From NCBI GenBank assembly GCA_041686195.1, contig JAWLEI010000002.1:1-64000 (forward strand): a stretch of DNA of 64,000 nt, written 5' to 3'. Origin of the DNA: Desulfovermiculus sp041686195. Lineage in GTDB: Bacteria; Desulfobacterota; Desulfovibrionia; Desulfovibrionales; Desulfothermaceae. The translations under genes were made by a program, and so were the position numbers. Every line of letters begins with the position of its first letter. Position 1 is the first letter of the stretch. The notes under the pieces were generated by a model. It searched no databases and was not told the DNA's origin. It saw only the letters and a program-made list of their open reading frames with translations. Shown piece by piece: positions 32,165-41,695 of the stretch.

Positions 32165-33760
32165 TTACAGGTTCAGGCTGGACCCTGGCTTTCGTTGCTT
32201 GAGCCAGAGGTCAAAAAAGATCCTGGAGACGAAGATGGCCGTAAACATGGATGCCATTACTCCTATGGACAGAGTGACGGCAAAACCGCGGATAGGCCCG
32301 GTGCCGAACTGATAGAGGATGACCGCAGCCACAATCGTGGTCACATTGGCGTCCACAATAGTCAATGTGGCCCGGGAAAAGCCCTCATCCACGGCCTTTC
32401 TGGGGCTTAATCCCTTGCGCAGCTCCTCCCGAATCCGTTCATAGATCAGGACACTGGCGTCCACGGCCATGCCGATGAGCAAAATGATCCCGGCAATCCC
32501 CGGCAAGGTCAGCGTGGCCCCGAATCCGGCCAAAACAGCTACGATGAGGACAATATTCAAGAACAGGAGGATATCGGTAATCACCCCCCCTATTCCATAA
32601 TAGACGAGCATGAATAACAGGACCAGAATTCCGCCGACCACGATGGACCGGAGGCCTTGCTCAATTGACTGCTGGCCCAGGGAGGCCCCTACGCTGTTCT
32701 CAGAGAGAATTTCCACCGGGGCGGGCAAGGACCCGGCCCGAAGGGCGATGGCCAGATCATGGGCCTCCTCCATGTCGAATTGCCCGGTGATACTAGCCCG
32801 GCCGCCGCTGATTTTCTCCTGGATAGTGGGAGCGGAATACACCTTGCCATCCAGGACAATGGCCATCCGCTCGTGAACATTTTCCCCTGTTATCCGCTCA
32901 AATATCCGGGCCCCTTGCCGGTCAAAGGACAGTGCAACGTAGGGCTGATTGAACTCGTTAAAAGCGACCTGGGCGTTGGTCACATGCTCTCCACTTAACA
33001 AAACCTTTTCCTTGAGCACAATGGGCCGTTCAGTAGACGAATCGTTCTGCTGCCTCTCCTGCATAAAGGCCAGTTCACTCCCTGGGGGCAGGACTCCCTC
33101 TTCGGCCTTGTCCACATCCGTCTCGTCATCCACCAGCTTAAACTCCAGATGAGCGGTTTTCTGGATCAGGTCCACGGCCCTTCCGGCCTCTTCCAGCCCC
33201 GGGAGCTGGACTTGCAGGCGGTTGTCCTGCATCCTCCGGATATCCGGCTCAGTGACTCCAAACTCATTGATCCGGTTGCGGATGACCTTCAAGACCTGAT
33301 CAATGGTCATTTTGTGCAGTTCTTCCCTGTACTCCGAGGTCATGGCCAGCTGATACCGGGTCCTGTCTTCCTCGGTCTCCCGGGAATCAATTTCCAATTG
33401 CTTGGAATAATTCTGGTCAATGAGATCTTCCAGGGCATCTTGCCTGGAGGGATCCAAAAGCAGGAATTGCAGCTTGTTATCCGCGACTACCCGGGGCCTC
33501 AACACGATGATGTCCTTGTCTCGGGCCTCAGAACGGATCTCATCCCCCATCCTGTCCAGGGTGTTGGTCATGGCCTTTTCCATGTCCACCCCCAAGATGA
33601 GATTGACCCCTCCCTTGAGGTCCAATCCCAGATTGACCTCTTTGTCCGGAAGAACTGCTGAGAGGGGCCCCTTGTCCGGCAAAAGGGAGGGCAGGGCATA
33701 GACCAGGGCCAAACCGAGTACAAGAACGGCCACAACAATTCGCCAACGCAAACCGGTCAT
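32165..33760 (-). CDS. secD: Protein translocase subunit SecD
   Basis: 531 residues from ATG 33760 with AAAGGAAA upstream; the frame is open to 33790. TM1, then a long periplasmic region beginning VNLGLDLKGGVNLILGVD (the SecD motif), then five C-terminal TMs with 'GMAVDASVLIYERIREELRKG'. Partner of SecF. Operon order yajC-secD-secF. Confidence 0.97.
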   Translation of the reverse strand: MTGLRWRIVVAVLVLGLALVYALPSLLPDKGPLSAVLPDKEVNLGLDLKGGVNLILGVDMEKAMTNTLDRMGDEIRSEARDKDIIVLRPRVVADNKLQFLLLDPSRQDALEDLIDQNYSKQLEIDSRETEEDRTRYQLAMTSEYREELHKMTIDQVLKVIRNRINEFGVTEPDIRRMQDNRLQVQLPGLEEAGRAVDLIQKTAHLEFKLVDDETDVDKAEEGVLPPGSELAFMQERQQNDSSTERPIVLKEKVLLSGEHVTNAQVAFNEFNQPYVALSFDRQGARIFERITGENVHERMAIVLDGKVYSAPTIQEKISGGRASITGQFDMEEAHDLAIALRAGSLPAPVEILSENSVGASLGQQSIEQGLRSIVVGGILVLLFMLVYYGIGGVITDILLFLNIVLIVAVLAGFGATLTLPGIAGIILLIGMAVDASVLIYERIREELRKGLSPRKAVDEGFSRATLTIVDANVTTIVAAVILYQFGTGPIRGFAVTLSIGVMASMFTAIFVSRIFFDLWLKQRKPGSSLNL

Positions 33761-33814
33761 AGAGTTTCCTTTACCTGTCCAGGCAGCCATGAATTGGCTA
33801 GATATTTCAGCGGG

Positions 33815-34180
33815 CTATTCTTCGGCCTTGGCCTTTTTGTCTTTTTTTCCGGAATCCACCACCTTTCTGTCCGTTACTGTGGCGATGTAGCCCCGATTGA
33901 CCTTGACTTCCTGCCCATTTCCCAAATCCAGGGTCAAAACGTCCTCGTTGATGGCATTGATCCGGCCGTAAAGTCCGCCGCCGGTTATAACCGAATCCCC
34001 CCGCTTGAGATTGCTGAGCATCTCTTTATGTTCTTTGGCTTTTTTCTGCTGCGGTCTGATGAGCAGAAAATAAAAAATAACAAAGAGAATGATCAGGGGC
34101 ATAAAGGCGACCAATGGATTTCCCTGTCCCCCGGCTTCGGCACCTTGGCCCATGGCATGGGCAACACTTTCAAAAAACAT
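33815..34180 (-). CDS. yajC: Preprotein translocase accessory subunit YajC
   Basis: 121 residues from ATG 34180, directly after GAAAGGAGGAAAT. The open frame to 34330 is rejected because its first 50 codons are non-conserved and cover repeat DNA. One TM (FMPLIILFVIFYFLLIRPQQKKAKEH) followed by the small beta domain LKRGDSVITGGGLYGRI. First gene of the Sec operon. Confidence 0.95.
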   Translation of the reverse strand: MFFESVAHAMGQGAEAGGQGNPLVAFMPLIILFVIFYFLLIRPQQKKAKEHKEMLSNLKRGDSVITGGGLYGRINAINEDVLTLDLGNGQEVKVNRGYIATVTDRKVVDSGKKDKKAKAEE

Positions 34181-34592
34181 ATTTCCTCCTTTCATCCAAA
34201 TCACAATACAAAGTCCATGTCCCCAATATCGCCTATCCTCTCGCAGTTTATTCCCCATCACAGCTCTCTCGTATGAAACAAGCAAATAACTTATCAGCAC
34301 TGGCCTTGCCCACGGGAGCTTCAGTGACATGTCAGCGCGTGACTGGCCAAAGAGGGCGAATGATCATTCGCCCCTACTCCTCACCCGCCAGTTTCATACT
34401 TGATCAATCCGGCAAATTTTCTTTTTTTGCCCGCTTTGGGGCAAAAATATTTCAGATTTGCCGGAGGCAAAGCTGAAGCGAGAATCATTTCCTGCCTTTT
34501 GCCGCTTCAGTCTGTTTCAGGGGCCAAATCCGCGTTGCAACAGATGGTGCTCAGTACCTGCTCTCAAGCTGTCCTGTCAAGTTTTCGGCCGG
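34181..34592. repeat. Repeat-bearing gap between bepA-like and yajC
   Basis: It contains CTCGTATGAAACAAG (34268-34282), the palindrome GGGCGAATGATCATTCGCCC (about 34350-34370), and a ~87-bp TTTGCCGG / TTTTGCCC-GGGCAAAA element (34391-34477). The last could terminate the bepA-like transcript. No gene seen. Confidence 0.7.
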
Positions 34593-35996
34593 TTATAAAA
34601 TCTCCTTGCGCTGTTCATACATTTCCTCCAGACGGCGCACTTTTTCCTTTTGCTCAGCAGTTTCCGCCAACTCCCGGGCTTGATCCAAAAACCTGGCGGT
34701 CTCTTCCATGCGGTGGGCATAGAGGTGGGCATAGCCCAAATGCAAATAGCCCAGAAAATGATCTCCGCTTCGGCCCACAATGCGGCCCAGGGTCTGATGG
34801 ACCTCTGAGTCATCCGGTACAGCTTGCAAGACCTGCTCCAGATCGTCCACAGCCTCTGCGCTCGCGCCTGTCTCGGCCAGAACCCGGGCCCGGTAATAGC
34901 GGGCCAGATAATCGTCCTGGTCCTTATTCAAGGCCTTATTCAGCAGTGCTCCGGCTCGCTGGTAGTCGCCGGCCTGAAAGGCGAACCAGCCGGCTTCTCT
35001 GAGCCACAAGGGATGATCTTTCCGGCAGTTAAGGGCCTGTTGAATGGTCTTTTCAGCCTGGCTCATCCGGTTCAGCCTGGCCTGGACGATTCCCTTGCCC
35101 AGCAATTGCAGACAATTCAGCTCATCGTCCGCCTTTTGCAGCAGGGAACTCTGCGCCGGGCGACGCGAATACTTGGTGTCCAGAAGCATTTTCACCCGGG
35201 CCAAGGCATCTGCATCTTCCCGGGCCAAAGGGGGCTTGGACTGAAAGCTCTCGACCATGTCCTGGACAGAGCCGATCCGTTCATTGAGACCTGGATGGGT
35301 GAGCATATAAGCCGGGGGGGTGTTCTGCCCGCTCATGCGCATTTGCTGCAGCATACGCTGAAAGGTGCGCATCATGGCTTCCGGCTGGTATCCGGCCTGG
35401 GTTAAAAAGCTCAGCCCGATCCGGTCCGCCTCGCGTTCGTCGTCCCGGCTGAATTTCAAGGCCGCGGCCTGTCCTCCGGCTAGAGAGCCCATGGACAGGG
35501 CCTGTCCCAGTTCCGATCCGCCGGCCCCAAGCAAAGCGCCGGCCAGCACCCCGGCCAGGGTAACAAGGCTCAGTTTTTTGGACTGCTCGATATTCTGGGC
35601 GATATGGCGCTCCGAGATATGGGCCAGCTCGTGGGCCACAACTGCTGCGATCTCGTCTTCATCCTGCATAAGCTCGATCAGCCCGGTATTGACGAAAACA
35701 TATCCGGCCGGGGCGGCAAAAGCGTTGATGGATGAATCCAACATGACCTGAATACGGACAGGAAAGGGCTGCGGAGGCATGGCCTGTTTGACCCGGTCCA
35801 GGATACCCTCTATGTAGTTCACCACATAGGGATCCTTGACCAACGGGAACTGAGCCTGCATTAAAATCTCGAACTTCTCGCCCAGTTCGGCCTCATCCTT
35901 GATCCCGAAATCCCCGAAAGCAGCTCCCAGCCGGGGCTGAAAGACGAGCAGGACTGCGAGCATGGTCCAGACAAGGATGTTCCGACAACGAGTCAC
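34593..35996 (-). CDS. BepA-like M48 metalloprotease with TPR tail
   Basis: 467 residues, GTG start at 35996 behind a GGTGGAG site. Signal peptide ILVWTMLAVLLVFQPRLGAAF. M48 protease domain with zinc motif HELAHISERH (about residue 120) and third ligand in EREADRIG. The C-terminal half is tetratricopeptide-like (YFAFQAGDYQRAGALLNKALNKDQ-type repeats). Family members such as BepA/YfgC act in the periplasm in outer-membrane protein quality control. It starts 12 bp after the rho stop codon, so it is probably co-transcribed with rho. Confidence 0.92.
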   Translation of the reverse strand: MTRCRNILVWTMLAVLLVFQPRLGAAFGDFGIKDEAELGEKFEILMQAQFPLVKDPYVVNYIEGILDRVKQAMPPQPFPVRIQVMLDSSINAFAAPAGYVFVNTGLIELMQDEDEIAAVVAHELAHISERHIAQNIEQSKKLSLVTLAGVLAGALLGAGGSELGQALSMGSLAGGQAAALKFSRDDEREADRIGLSFLTQAGYQPEAMMRTFQRMLQQMRMSGQNTPPAYMLTHPGLNERIGSVQDMVESFQSKPPLAREDADALARVKMLLDTKYSRRPAQSSLLQKADDELNCLQLLGKGIVQARLNRMSQAEKTIQQALNCRKDHPLWLREAGWFAFQAGDYQRAGALLNKALNKDQDDYLARYYRARVLAETGASAEAVDDLEQVLQAVPDDSEVHQTLGRIVGRSGDHFLGYLHLGYAHLYAHRMEETARFLDQARELAETAEQKEKVRRLEEMYEQRKEIL

Positions 35997-36008
35997 AGCA
36001 GCTCCACC

Positions 36009-37274
36009 CTACTTGTTCATAATATCCAAGAATTCTTGATTGCTCTTGGTTCCCCGCATTTTCTCCAATAAAAACTCCATGCCGTCAATGGAATTCATGG
36101 AGGCCAGGAGCTTGCGCAGGATCCAGACCCGGTTCAGGACATCCGGGGCCAGGAGCAGCTCTTCCTTCCGGGTCCCGGATCTGGTCAGATCAATGGCCGG
36201 AAAGACCCGTTTGTCGGCCAGGAAGCGATCGAGATAGATCTCCATGTTTCCAGTTCCCTTGAATTCTTCAAAAATGACCTCGTCCATGCGCGAACCAGTG
36301 TCTATCAGGGCAGTGGCGATGATGCTCAGGCTTCCGCCCTGTTCGACATTGCGGGCCGCCCCAAAAAAGCGTTTGGGCCGCTGCAGGGCATTGGCGTCCA
36401 GACCCCCGGACAGGACCCTTCCGGAAGAGGGAGTCACTGCGTTGTAGGCTCGGCCCAGCCGGGTCACACTGTCCAAAAGAATGACCACATCCTTCTTGCG
36501 TTCCACCAGTCGTTTGGCTTTTTCCAAAACCATTTCTGCCACCTGTACATGGCGCTGCGGCGGTTCGTCAAAGGTGGAACTGACCACTTCCCCGGTCACT
36601 GTCCGCTCCATGTCCGTGACCTCTTCCGGCCGCTCGTCGATGAGCAGGACGATGAGATAGGCGTCCGGATGATTGCTGTTGATGGAATTGGCCACTGTCT
36701 GCATGAGCATAGTCTTCCCGGTCCGGGGCGGGGCGACAATAAGTCCACGCTGTCCCTTGCCGATGGGAGTGAGCAGATCAATGATCCGGGACGAATAATT
36801 CTCCGCCCCATTCTCGACAACGAAGCGTTCGTCTGGATAAACCGGAGTCAAATTATCGAACAGAACCAAGCGCTTGGATTGCTCCGGGCGATCAAACCCC
36901 ACCTGCTGTACCCGAAGCAGGGCGAAGTAACGCTCCCCTTCCTTGGGAGGTCGGATCTGGCCGGAAACCACATCGCCCTTCCGCAAGCCGAATCTTCGTA
37001 TTTGAGAAGGCGAGACATAGATGTCATCCGGGCCGGGCATGTAATTGTACATTGGAGAGCGCAAAAACCCGAAACCATCCGGAAGTATCTCCAATACGCC
37101 TTCGCCGTAGATGTTTCCATTCTGGGAGGAACAGGCCTGCAAAATAGCGAAGATGAGTTCCTGCTTGCGCAGGTTGCTGGGGTTTTCCACCTCATACTCA
37201 GCTGCGAGTTGCATGAGCTCGTTCATGGACCTTTTCTTCATTTCCGACAGATTCATTATGGAATTGTTTTCCAT
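36009..37274 (-). CDS. rho: Transcription termination factor Rho
   Basis: 421 residues. N-terminal Rho_N helix domain, RNA-binding cold-shock-like domain (GVLEILPDGFGFLRSP), and RecA-type ATPase with Walker A GLIVAPPRTGKTMLMQ, Walker B VVILLDSVTRLGRAYN, and the Q-loop/R-loop region. Hexameric RNA helicase that ends transcription. ATG 37274 with GGAGAGAG upstream. Sits in the common rho neighbourhood with the CarD-like gene, pth and prs. Confidence 0.98.
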   Translation of the reverse strand: MENNSIMNLSEMKKRSMNELMQLAAEYEVENPSNLRKQELIFAILQACSSQNGNIYGEGVLEILPDGFGFLRSPMYNYMPGPDDIYVSPSQIRRFGLRKGDVVSGQIRPPKEGERYFALLRVQQVGFDRPEQSKRLVLFDNLTPVYPDERFVVENGAENYSSRIIDLLTPIGKGQRGLIVAPPRTGKTMLMQTVANSINSNHPDAYLIVLLIDERPEEVTDMERTVTGEVVSSTFDEPPQRHVQVAEMVLEKAKRLVERKKDVVILLDSVTRLGRAYNAVTPSSGRVLSGGLDANALQRPKRFFGAARNVEQGGSLSIIATALIDTGSRMDEVIFEEFKGTGNMEIYLDRFLADKRVFPAIDLTRSGTRKEELLLAPDVLNRVWILRKLLASMNSIDGMEFLLEKMRGTKSNQEFLDIMNK

Positions 37275-37838
37275 ACTACGCTCTCTCCATCAAAGGTGTT
37301 CTGGTTAAATGGTGTTCAGATTTGCTTCCGGCAAATCTGAAATATTTTTTGCCCCAAAGCGGGCAAAAAAAAAGAAAAATTTGCCGGGTTGATCAAGGAT
37401 GAAACGTGGGGTTTCACCATTCTTCCTTTCCAGGACATGGATGGCGCATGCAGGATGCCCGCCGGGCAGTCCAGGACCACTCGTCACGCATGCGTATGAC
37501 ATGGAAAGAGATTATCACCAGGCAGGCCATGAAGGTTATTTCACTGGGTGTCCGCCCAGGTACAAGAGGGCGAATAATTATTCGTCCCTCCTATGTACTC
37601 GTCAGTTTCATCACTGATTAATCCGGCAAATTTTTCTTTTTTGCCCCCTTGGGGCAAAAAATGTGTCAGATTTGCCGGAGGCAAAGCTGACGGGAAAAGC
37701 CTCTGTATGATGTGGATATGCGGAATATTCTATCAATAGGTTGGGGTATTGCTTGACTATCTGGCTGTGATGAGAAAATGAGCGAATCCGGCTCGTGAAG
37801 AGAGGGTATGCAGATCAAGACATCCCGCCTGCCGCGGC
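37275..37838. repeat. Repeat cluster between rho and the CarD-like gene
   Basis: Two copies of the ~90-bp TTTGCCGG / TTTTGCCC-GGGCAAAA element face each other (37313-37405 and 37605-37691), with GGGCGAATAATTATTCG and its 'GTGTCCGCCCAGGTACAAGAG' flank (about 37549-37590) between. The outer copy may terminate carD, and the inner one lies in the rho leader. A region free of motifs follows to 37838. No gene seen. Confidence 0.75.
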
Positions 37839-38348
37839 TCACAGCTCATGTTTTTTCAAAACGTCGTGAAATATGTTTTCAATTTCAGTTTGTATCTCAC
37901 TTTGATCTCGTCCCAGGGCGCAGGCCAATTCCATAGTAATCAGTCCCATGGCCTGCTCCAGGAGCCGACGCTCCCCGAATGATAAATCCTTGTCCTGGGA
38001 TATGAGGATAAGTTCTTTGAGGACGTAGGCCACATCTTCCAGCTGGCCGGTCTTGAGTTTATCTGAATACTCCCGGTAACGTCGGTTCCAATTCTGACCG
38101 GCATAGCCTTTGAAATCTGACCAGTCCTGCATTGTGGACAAAACATACGAACCATACTCACTGTCGCAGATAGTGCGCAGACCAACATTGGCTGCATTCT
38201 TGACCGGAACCAGCAAGGTCCCGTCGTTATTTAAGATCCGAACCACATAGAAGTCGTTGGTTGCCCCCCCGACCTCCTGGCTGCTTATGGCTTCCACCCG
38301 GCCCACGCCCTGGGCTGGATAAACGACAAGTTGATTGATGTGAAACAC
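37839..38348 (-). CDS. CarD-family transcriptional regulator
   Basis: 169 residues. N-terminal CarD/TRCF RNA-polymerase-interaction domain (LVVYPAQGVGRVEAISSQEV... FYVVRILNNDGTLLVPV) and a helical C-terminal domain (YREYSDKLKTGQLEDVAYVLKELI; FGERRLLEQAMGLITMELA). In the family the protein binds the RNAP beta subunit and steadies promoter complexes. Between pth and rho, its usual place in Desulfovibrionales. Confidence 0.93.
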   Translation of the reverse strand: MFHINQLVVYPAQGVGRVEAISSQEVGGATNDFYVVRILNNDGTLLVPVKNAANVGLRTICDSEYGSYVLSTMQDWSDFKGYAGQNWNRRYREYSDKLKTGQLEDVAYVLKELILISQDKDLSFGERRLLEQAMGLITMELACALGRDQSEIQTEIENIFHDVLKKHEL

Positions 38349-38439
38349 TTTTTTTCAGCCTCCTGACAAAATCTAAAACTGTCCGATTTTTTAAATATAA
38401 CATAGGCTGAAAAAAGAGTCTATATTAAGCGCGAAAAGC

Positions 38440-39033
38440 TTAATCCTGATCGGCATGCACGTAATTCATGCTGGACTGCATGCCTTCAATGCACAGGAGC
38501 CGGATGCCTTCGGCTGCCCTGGACAGCGCATTGCTTAACTGATCCTGTTCCCAAGGAAAAAAAGGGGACAAAACGTGCCGGGTCACTTCGGTCCCTGGTT
38601 CCGGCCGGCCGATTCCCATGCGAACCCGGTAGAAGTCCCGGGTGCCCAATTCCTGGGCGATGGATTTTAAGCCATTGTGCCCGGCCAGGCCGCCCCCGAA
38701 CTTCATGCGTACTTTACCCAACGTGAGATCCAGCTCATCGTGGATGACCACCACCTGGTCTGCATGCACATTGTATGCCCGACACAGGGAACGCAGGGCC
38801 TTCCCGCTCAAATTCATGTACGTCTGGGGCTCAGCCAGCAGACATTGCTTGTCATCCGGTCCAGACCACAGCCAGCACCGGGACTGACTTCGCCCGCAGG
38901 ACAAAGACTGCACCCCGGCCTGTGCCCAGCGCACTAAATACTCAACAGTCATGAATCCAATATTGTGCCGCGTCCGCACATATCGGGAGCCGGGATTGCC
39001 GAGACCGGCAATTAAGAAATCAATGGCTGGCAT
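38440..39033 (-). CDS. pth: Peptidyl-tRNA hydrolase
   Basis: 197 residues. Signature AGLGNPGSRYVRTRHNIGF with the catalytic His, 'YMNLSGKAL' and 'VIHDELDLTLGKVRMKFGGG' with the catalytic Asp. Releases tRNA from prematurely dropped peptidyl-tRNA. Lies between rplY and the CarD-like gene, a frequent bacterial arrangement. Confidence 0.97.
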   Translation of the reverse strand: MPAIDFLIAGLGNPGSRYVRTRHNIGFMTVEYLVRWAQAGVQSLSCGRSQSRCWLWSGPDDKQCLLAEPQTYMNLSGKALRSLCRAYNVHADQVVVIHDELDLTLGKVRMKFGGGLAGHNGLKSIAQELGTRDFYRVRMGIGRPEPGTEVTRHVLSPFFPWEQDQLSNALSRAAEGIRLLCIEGMQSSMNYVHADQD

Positions 39034-39171
39034 GGAAAAACAAGTGGCCGGAAAATATATCTTCAGGTCGGCTCCAGGAGCCGACCCAGAAAGGAATTTT
39101 GACCTCAGGCCTCGTGATCGATTGGCCTCAGGCCCCTGTGGAGATTCACGATAACTTGGAAATGCAAAACC

Positions 39172-39840
39172 TTACTCGGATCTTTCTTCCTCAGAGCCTT
39201 CAGAACCGGTCTGGCCTTCTTCGCCCTCCAGGCCTTCTTCAGCGCCCTCGCCTTCGATGATTTCTTCGGCAGCCGGGGGTGCCACACCCACTACCGCATA
39301 GTCTTCTTCAGCATCCTTGACCACCACCCCTTCGGGCAGGCGCAAACTCATGACCGTGATGGAGTCATTTATTTCCAAGTCACTGACATCGATCTCTATC
39401 TGGTCCGGAATATTGGTCGGCAGGCAGGTCACGGACAAGGCGTCCCGGTAAATGGTGACAATGCCCCCTTCAGCTTCACCCTTGGCCTGACCGGTCACTG
39501 TTACCTGGACGTCGACATCCATTTCCTGCTTGAGATCAACGCCAATGAAATCTGTATGCAGAAAAAGATCTTTGACCGGATGGTTCTGAACCTTCCAGAT
39601 AAGCACCGGCCGGGTTATTTTGCTCTGCCCGTCGGCTATGGTCAGATCAATGACATTGCTCTTTTGGGCCCTGGCCAAAATCCGCTCAAATTGTCCATAA
39701 ACAACCTGGATGGGTATGTTCTCCCCTTCCTGATTGTTATAATACACACCAGGAATATAGCCTTTTTTCCGCAGGCGGTGCATGGCATTTTTGCCCATAT
39801 CTTCACGGCGTTGCACTTCAAGGGTGTATTGCTGAGCCAT
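39172..39840 (-). CDS. rplY: Ribosomal protein bL25 (Ctc/TL5 type)
   Basis: 222 residues. N-terminal 5S-rRNA-binding L25 domain (MGKNAMHRLRKKGYIPGVYY; DFIGVDLKQEMDVDVQV) plus the beta C-domain of the long Ctc form (IEIDVSDLEINDSITV), ending in an acidic Glu/Gly-rich tail. 210 bp downstream of prs, same strand. Confidence 0.96.
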   Translation of the reverse strand: MAQQYTLEVQRREDMGKNAMHRLRKKGYIPGVYYNNQEGENIPIQVVYGQFERILARAQKSNVIDLTIADGQSKITRPVLIWKVQNHPVKDLFLHTDFIGVDLKQEMDVDVQVTVTGQAKGEAEGGIVTIYRDALSVTCLPTNIPDQIEIDVSDLEINDSITVMSLRLPEGVVVKDAEEDYAVVGVAPPAAEEIIEGEGAEEGLEGEEGQTGSEGSEEERSE

Positions 39841-40050
39841 AACAGGTGACCTCCATTATTCTAAGGATGCATACAAATTTTAAAAAAGAATCGGTCCCCC
39901 TTCAAAACGCCTGCAAAAAAAACCAGAATTGCAGGCAGGGGCCAGATGACAGAAAAGAGTATAATCAAATGGGCATGTTGACAGTCTTGTCGTCATGACC
40001 ATGTACAAGGTCTTTTTGCAGCTTGGCCCTCTTCTCGGATCTGGGCAGCA

Positions 40051-40995
40051 TCATGTAAATAAGGTGCTGATCGAAGATTCGCTATGAATGTTCCAAATGG
40101 CCTGGGCCAGAAGAGGAGCAACAGATACCACCTCAAACTTGGCGCATTTCTCGGCCTCTTCGCTCAGGGGGATGGTGTCCGTGACCAGGACCTTGCTTAA
40201 GCTGGATTGCTCAATGCGCTCAATAGCCGGACCGGACAGGACAGGATGAGAACAACAGGCCATAACCGAGCTGGCTCCATGCTCATGCAGGGCATCCGCA
40301 GCAGCAACCATGGTCCCGGCCGTATCGATCATATCATCGACCACAATGGCTGTCTTGCCTTTTACATCTCCAATAATATTCATGGCCTGCGCTTGATTTG
40401 GCTGATCCCGCCTCTTGTCTACAATGGCCAATCCAGCTGAGAGCCTCTTGGCGTAGGCCCTGGCCCGTTCTGTTCCCCCGGCGTCAGGGGAAATAATCAC
40501 CAGTTCATTGTCTTCATTTTTCAAATATTCCAAGAGAACCTTGGATGCATAGAGATTGTCCACCGGGAGGTCGAAAAATCCCTGGATCTGACCGGCATGC
40601 AGGTCCACAGTCAGCAAGCGATGGGCACCAGCCACCGAGATGAAGTCGGCCACCATCTTGGCGCTGATTGGGACCCTGGGAACAACCTTGCGATCCTGGC
40701 GGGCATATCCGTAATAGGGGACAACTGCAGTTATACGCTTGGCGCTGGCTCTTTTCAAGGCATCCAGCATCAGGCACAACTCAACCAATGAGCGATTGAC
40801 CGGCCTGCACGTGGGTTGGATAACAAAGACATCCTGTCCGCGGACATTGTCCCCGACTTCCACACGTATCTCACCGTCACTGAAAGTTTTGGTCAGCGAC
40901 GGAGTCAATGGGCACTCCAAGTCTCTGCAAATCGCCTCAGCCAACCCGGGATTGGCATTTCCGGTAATGATTTTCAAATCACCATAGCTCTTCAT
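40051..40995 (-). CDS. prs: Ribose-phosphate pyrophosphokinase
   Basis: 314 residues. Flexible loop and ATP site (PYYGYARQDRKVVPR), 'LTVDLHAGQIQGFFDLPVDNLYAS', and the PRPP-binding loop VVDDMIDTAGTMV. Makes PRPP from ribose-5-phosphate and ATP for nucleotide, His and Trp synthesis. It lies 195 bp downstream of tRNA-Gln, same strand, probably in the same transcript or one close to it. Confidence 0.98.
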   Translation of the reverse strand: MKSYGDLKIITGNANPGLAEAICRDLECPLTPSLTKTFSDGEIRVEVGDNVRGQDVFVIQPTCRPVNRSLVELCLMLDALKRASAKRITAVVPYYGYARQDRKVVPRVPISAKMVADFISVAGAHRLLTVDLHAGQIQGFFDLPVDNLYASKVLLEYLKNEDNELVIISPDAGGTERARAYAKRLSAGLAIVDKRRDQPNQAQAMNIIGDVKGKTAIVVDDMIDTAGTMVAAADALHEHGASSVMACCSHPVLSGPAIERIEQSSLSKVLVTDTIPLSEEAEKCAKFEVVSVAPLLAQAIWNIHSESSISTLFT

Positions 40996-41189
40996 GGCCC
41001 GTCCGCTTGCTTAAGTTCCTGATATCAGCTGCCTGCACACTGTCCAGCCAGCCGTTTGTACGCAATCAGCAGCCCCTTGTCCCTGCTTTGACCGCAAAAT
41101 CACCGGGCAATATGAAGTGATATACGAGCTGTGCTTGAAGAGAACGGAAGCTTGATTGCGGTGACTGCGCGGTGAGGATGTGCGGTAAC

Positions 41190-41264
41190 TGGCTGGGGTG
41201 GAAGGATTCGAACCTCCGAATGACGGGACCAAAACCCGTTGCCTTACCGCTTGGCTACACCCCA
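41190..41264 (-). tRNA. tRNA-Gln (anticodon TTG)
   Basis: 75 nt including an encoded CCA. Acceptor stem TGGGGTG/CACCCCA, D-arm AGCCAAGCGGTAAGGC, anticodon loop TTTTGGT in ACGGG-loop-CCCGT, T-arm GGAGGTTCGAATCCTTCC, and discriminator G. The TTG anticodon reads CAA/CAG. Lies upstream of prs, a typical place. Confidence 0.97.
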
Positions 41265-41331
41265 GCATGGTATGTGATGAATGTTAGAAATTGAAAAGAT
41301 GTTTTACCCAAGCCCAAATGCGCAGAAAGGG

Positions 41332-41360
41332 TGTTTATCTGTTTTGCCCCTCTTTGTCAA
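41332..41360 (-). promoter_or_regulatory. Sigma70-type promoter for tRNA-Gln (and prs)
   Basis: Minus-strand TTGACA (41360-41355), exactly 17 bp, then TAAACA (41337-41332). The -35 is perfect, the -10 moderate. It lies about 65 bp upstream of the tRNA 5' end. Confidence 0.5.
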
Positions 41361-41695
41361 GCCACCTGGCCTTGGACCAGGCGGCCCTGGACCTTGACAT
41401 TATCAACAGAGTATAATATTTGGATTTCAATTTATATCCAATAGCCTGAGTAAAGTAATATCTACTTGAAAAATCATGACTTTGAGTTTTTAATCCGGGT
41501 ATTCCGCCAAATATTGTCAATACCTTCGTAGGTCGGCTTTTTTCTTACTTGGATCCACGAGCCTGCCCAATTTAACTTTCTAGCTCCAACGGGACCAACT
41601 GTCTCATTAAAGTTCATTCACTTGTGTTTTTAAAGTGTCATGGTCGGATTTCAGAGCTCATAACCGTACGATAGCGCAACGAATTGGAGACTACT
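41361..41695. other. Divergent region between tRNA-Gln and fdhA
   Basis: Contains GGCC-rich imperfect hairpins (41361-41397) and then AT-rich DNA to 41695 that must hold the fdhA promoter; I could not pick clear boxes. TTGGAGA just before 41696 is the ribosome site of fdhA. No gene seen. Confidence 0.5.
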
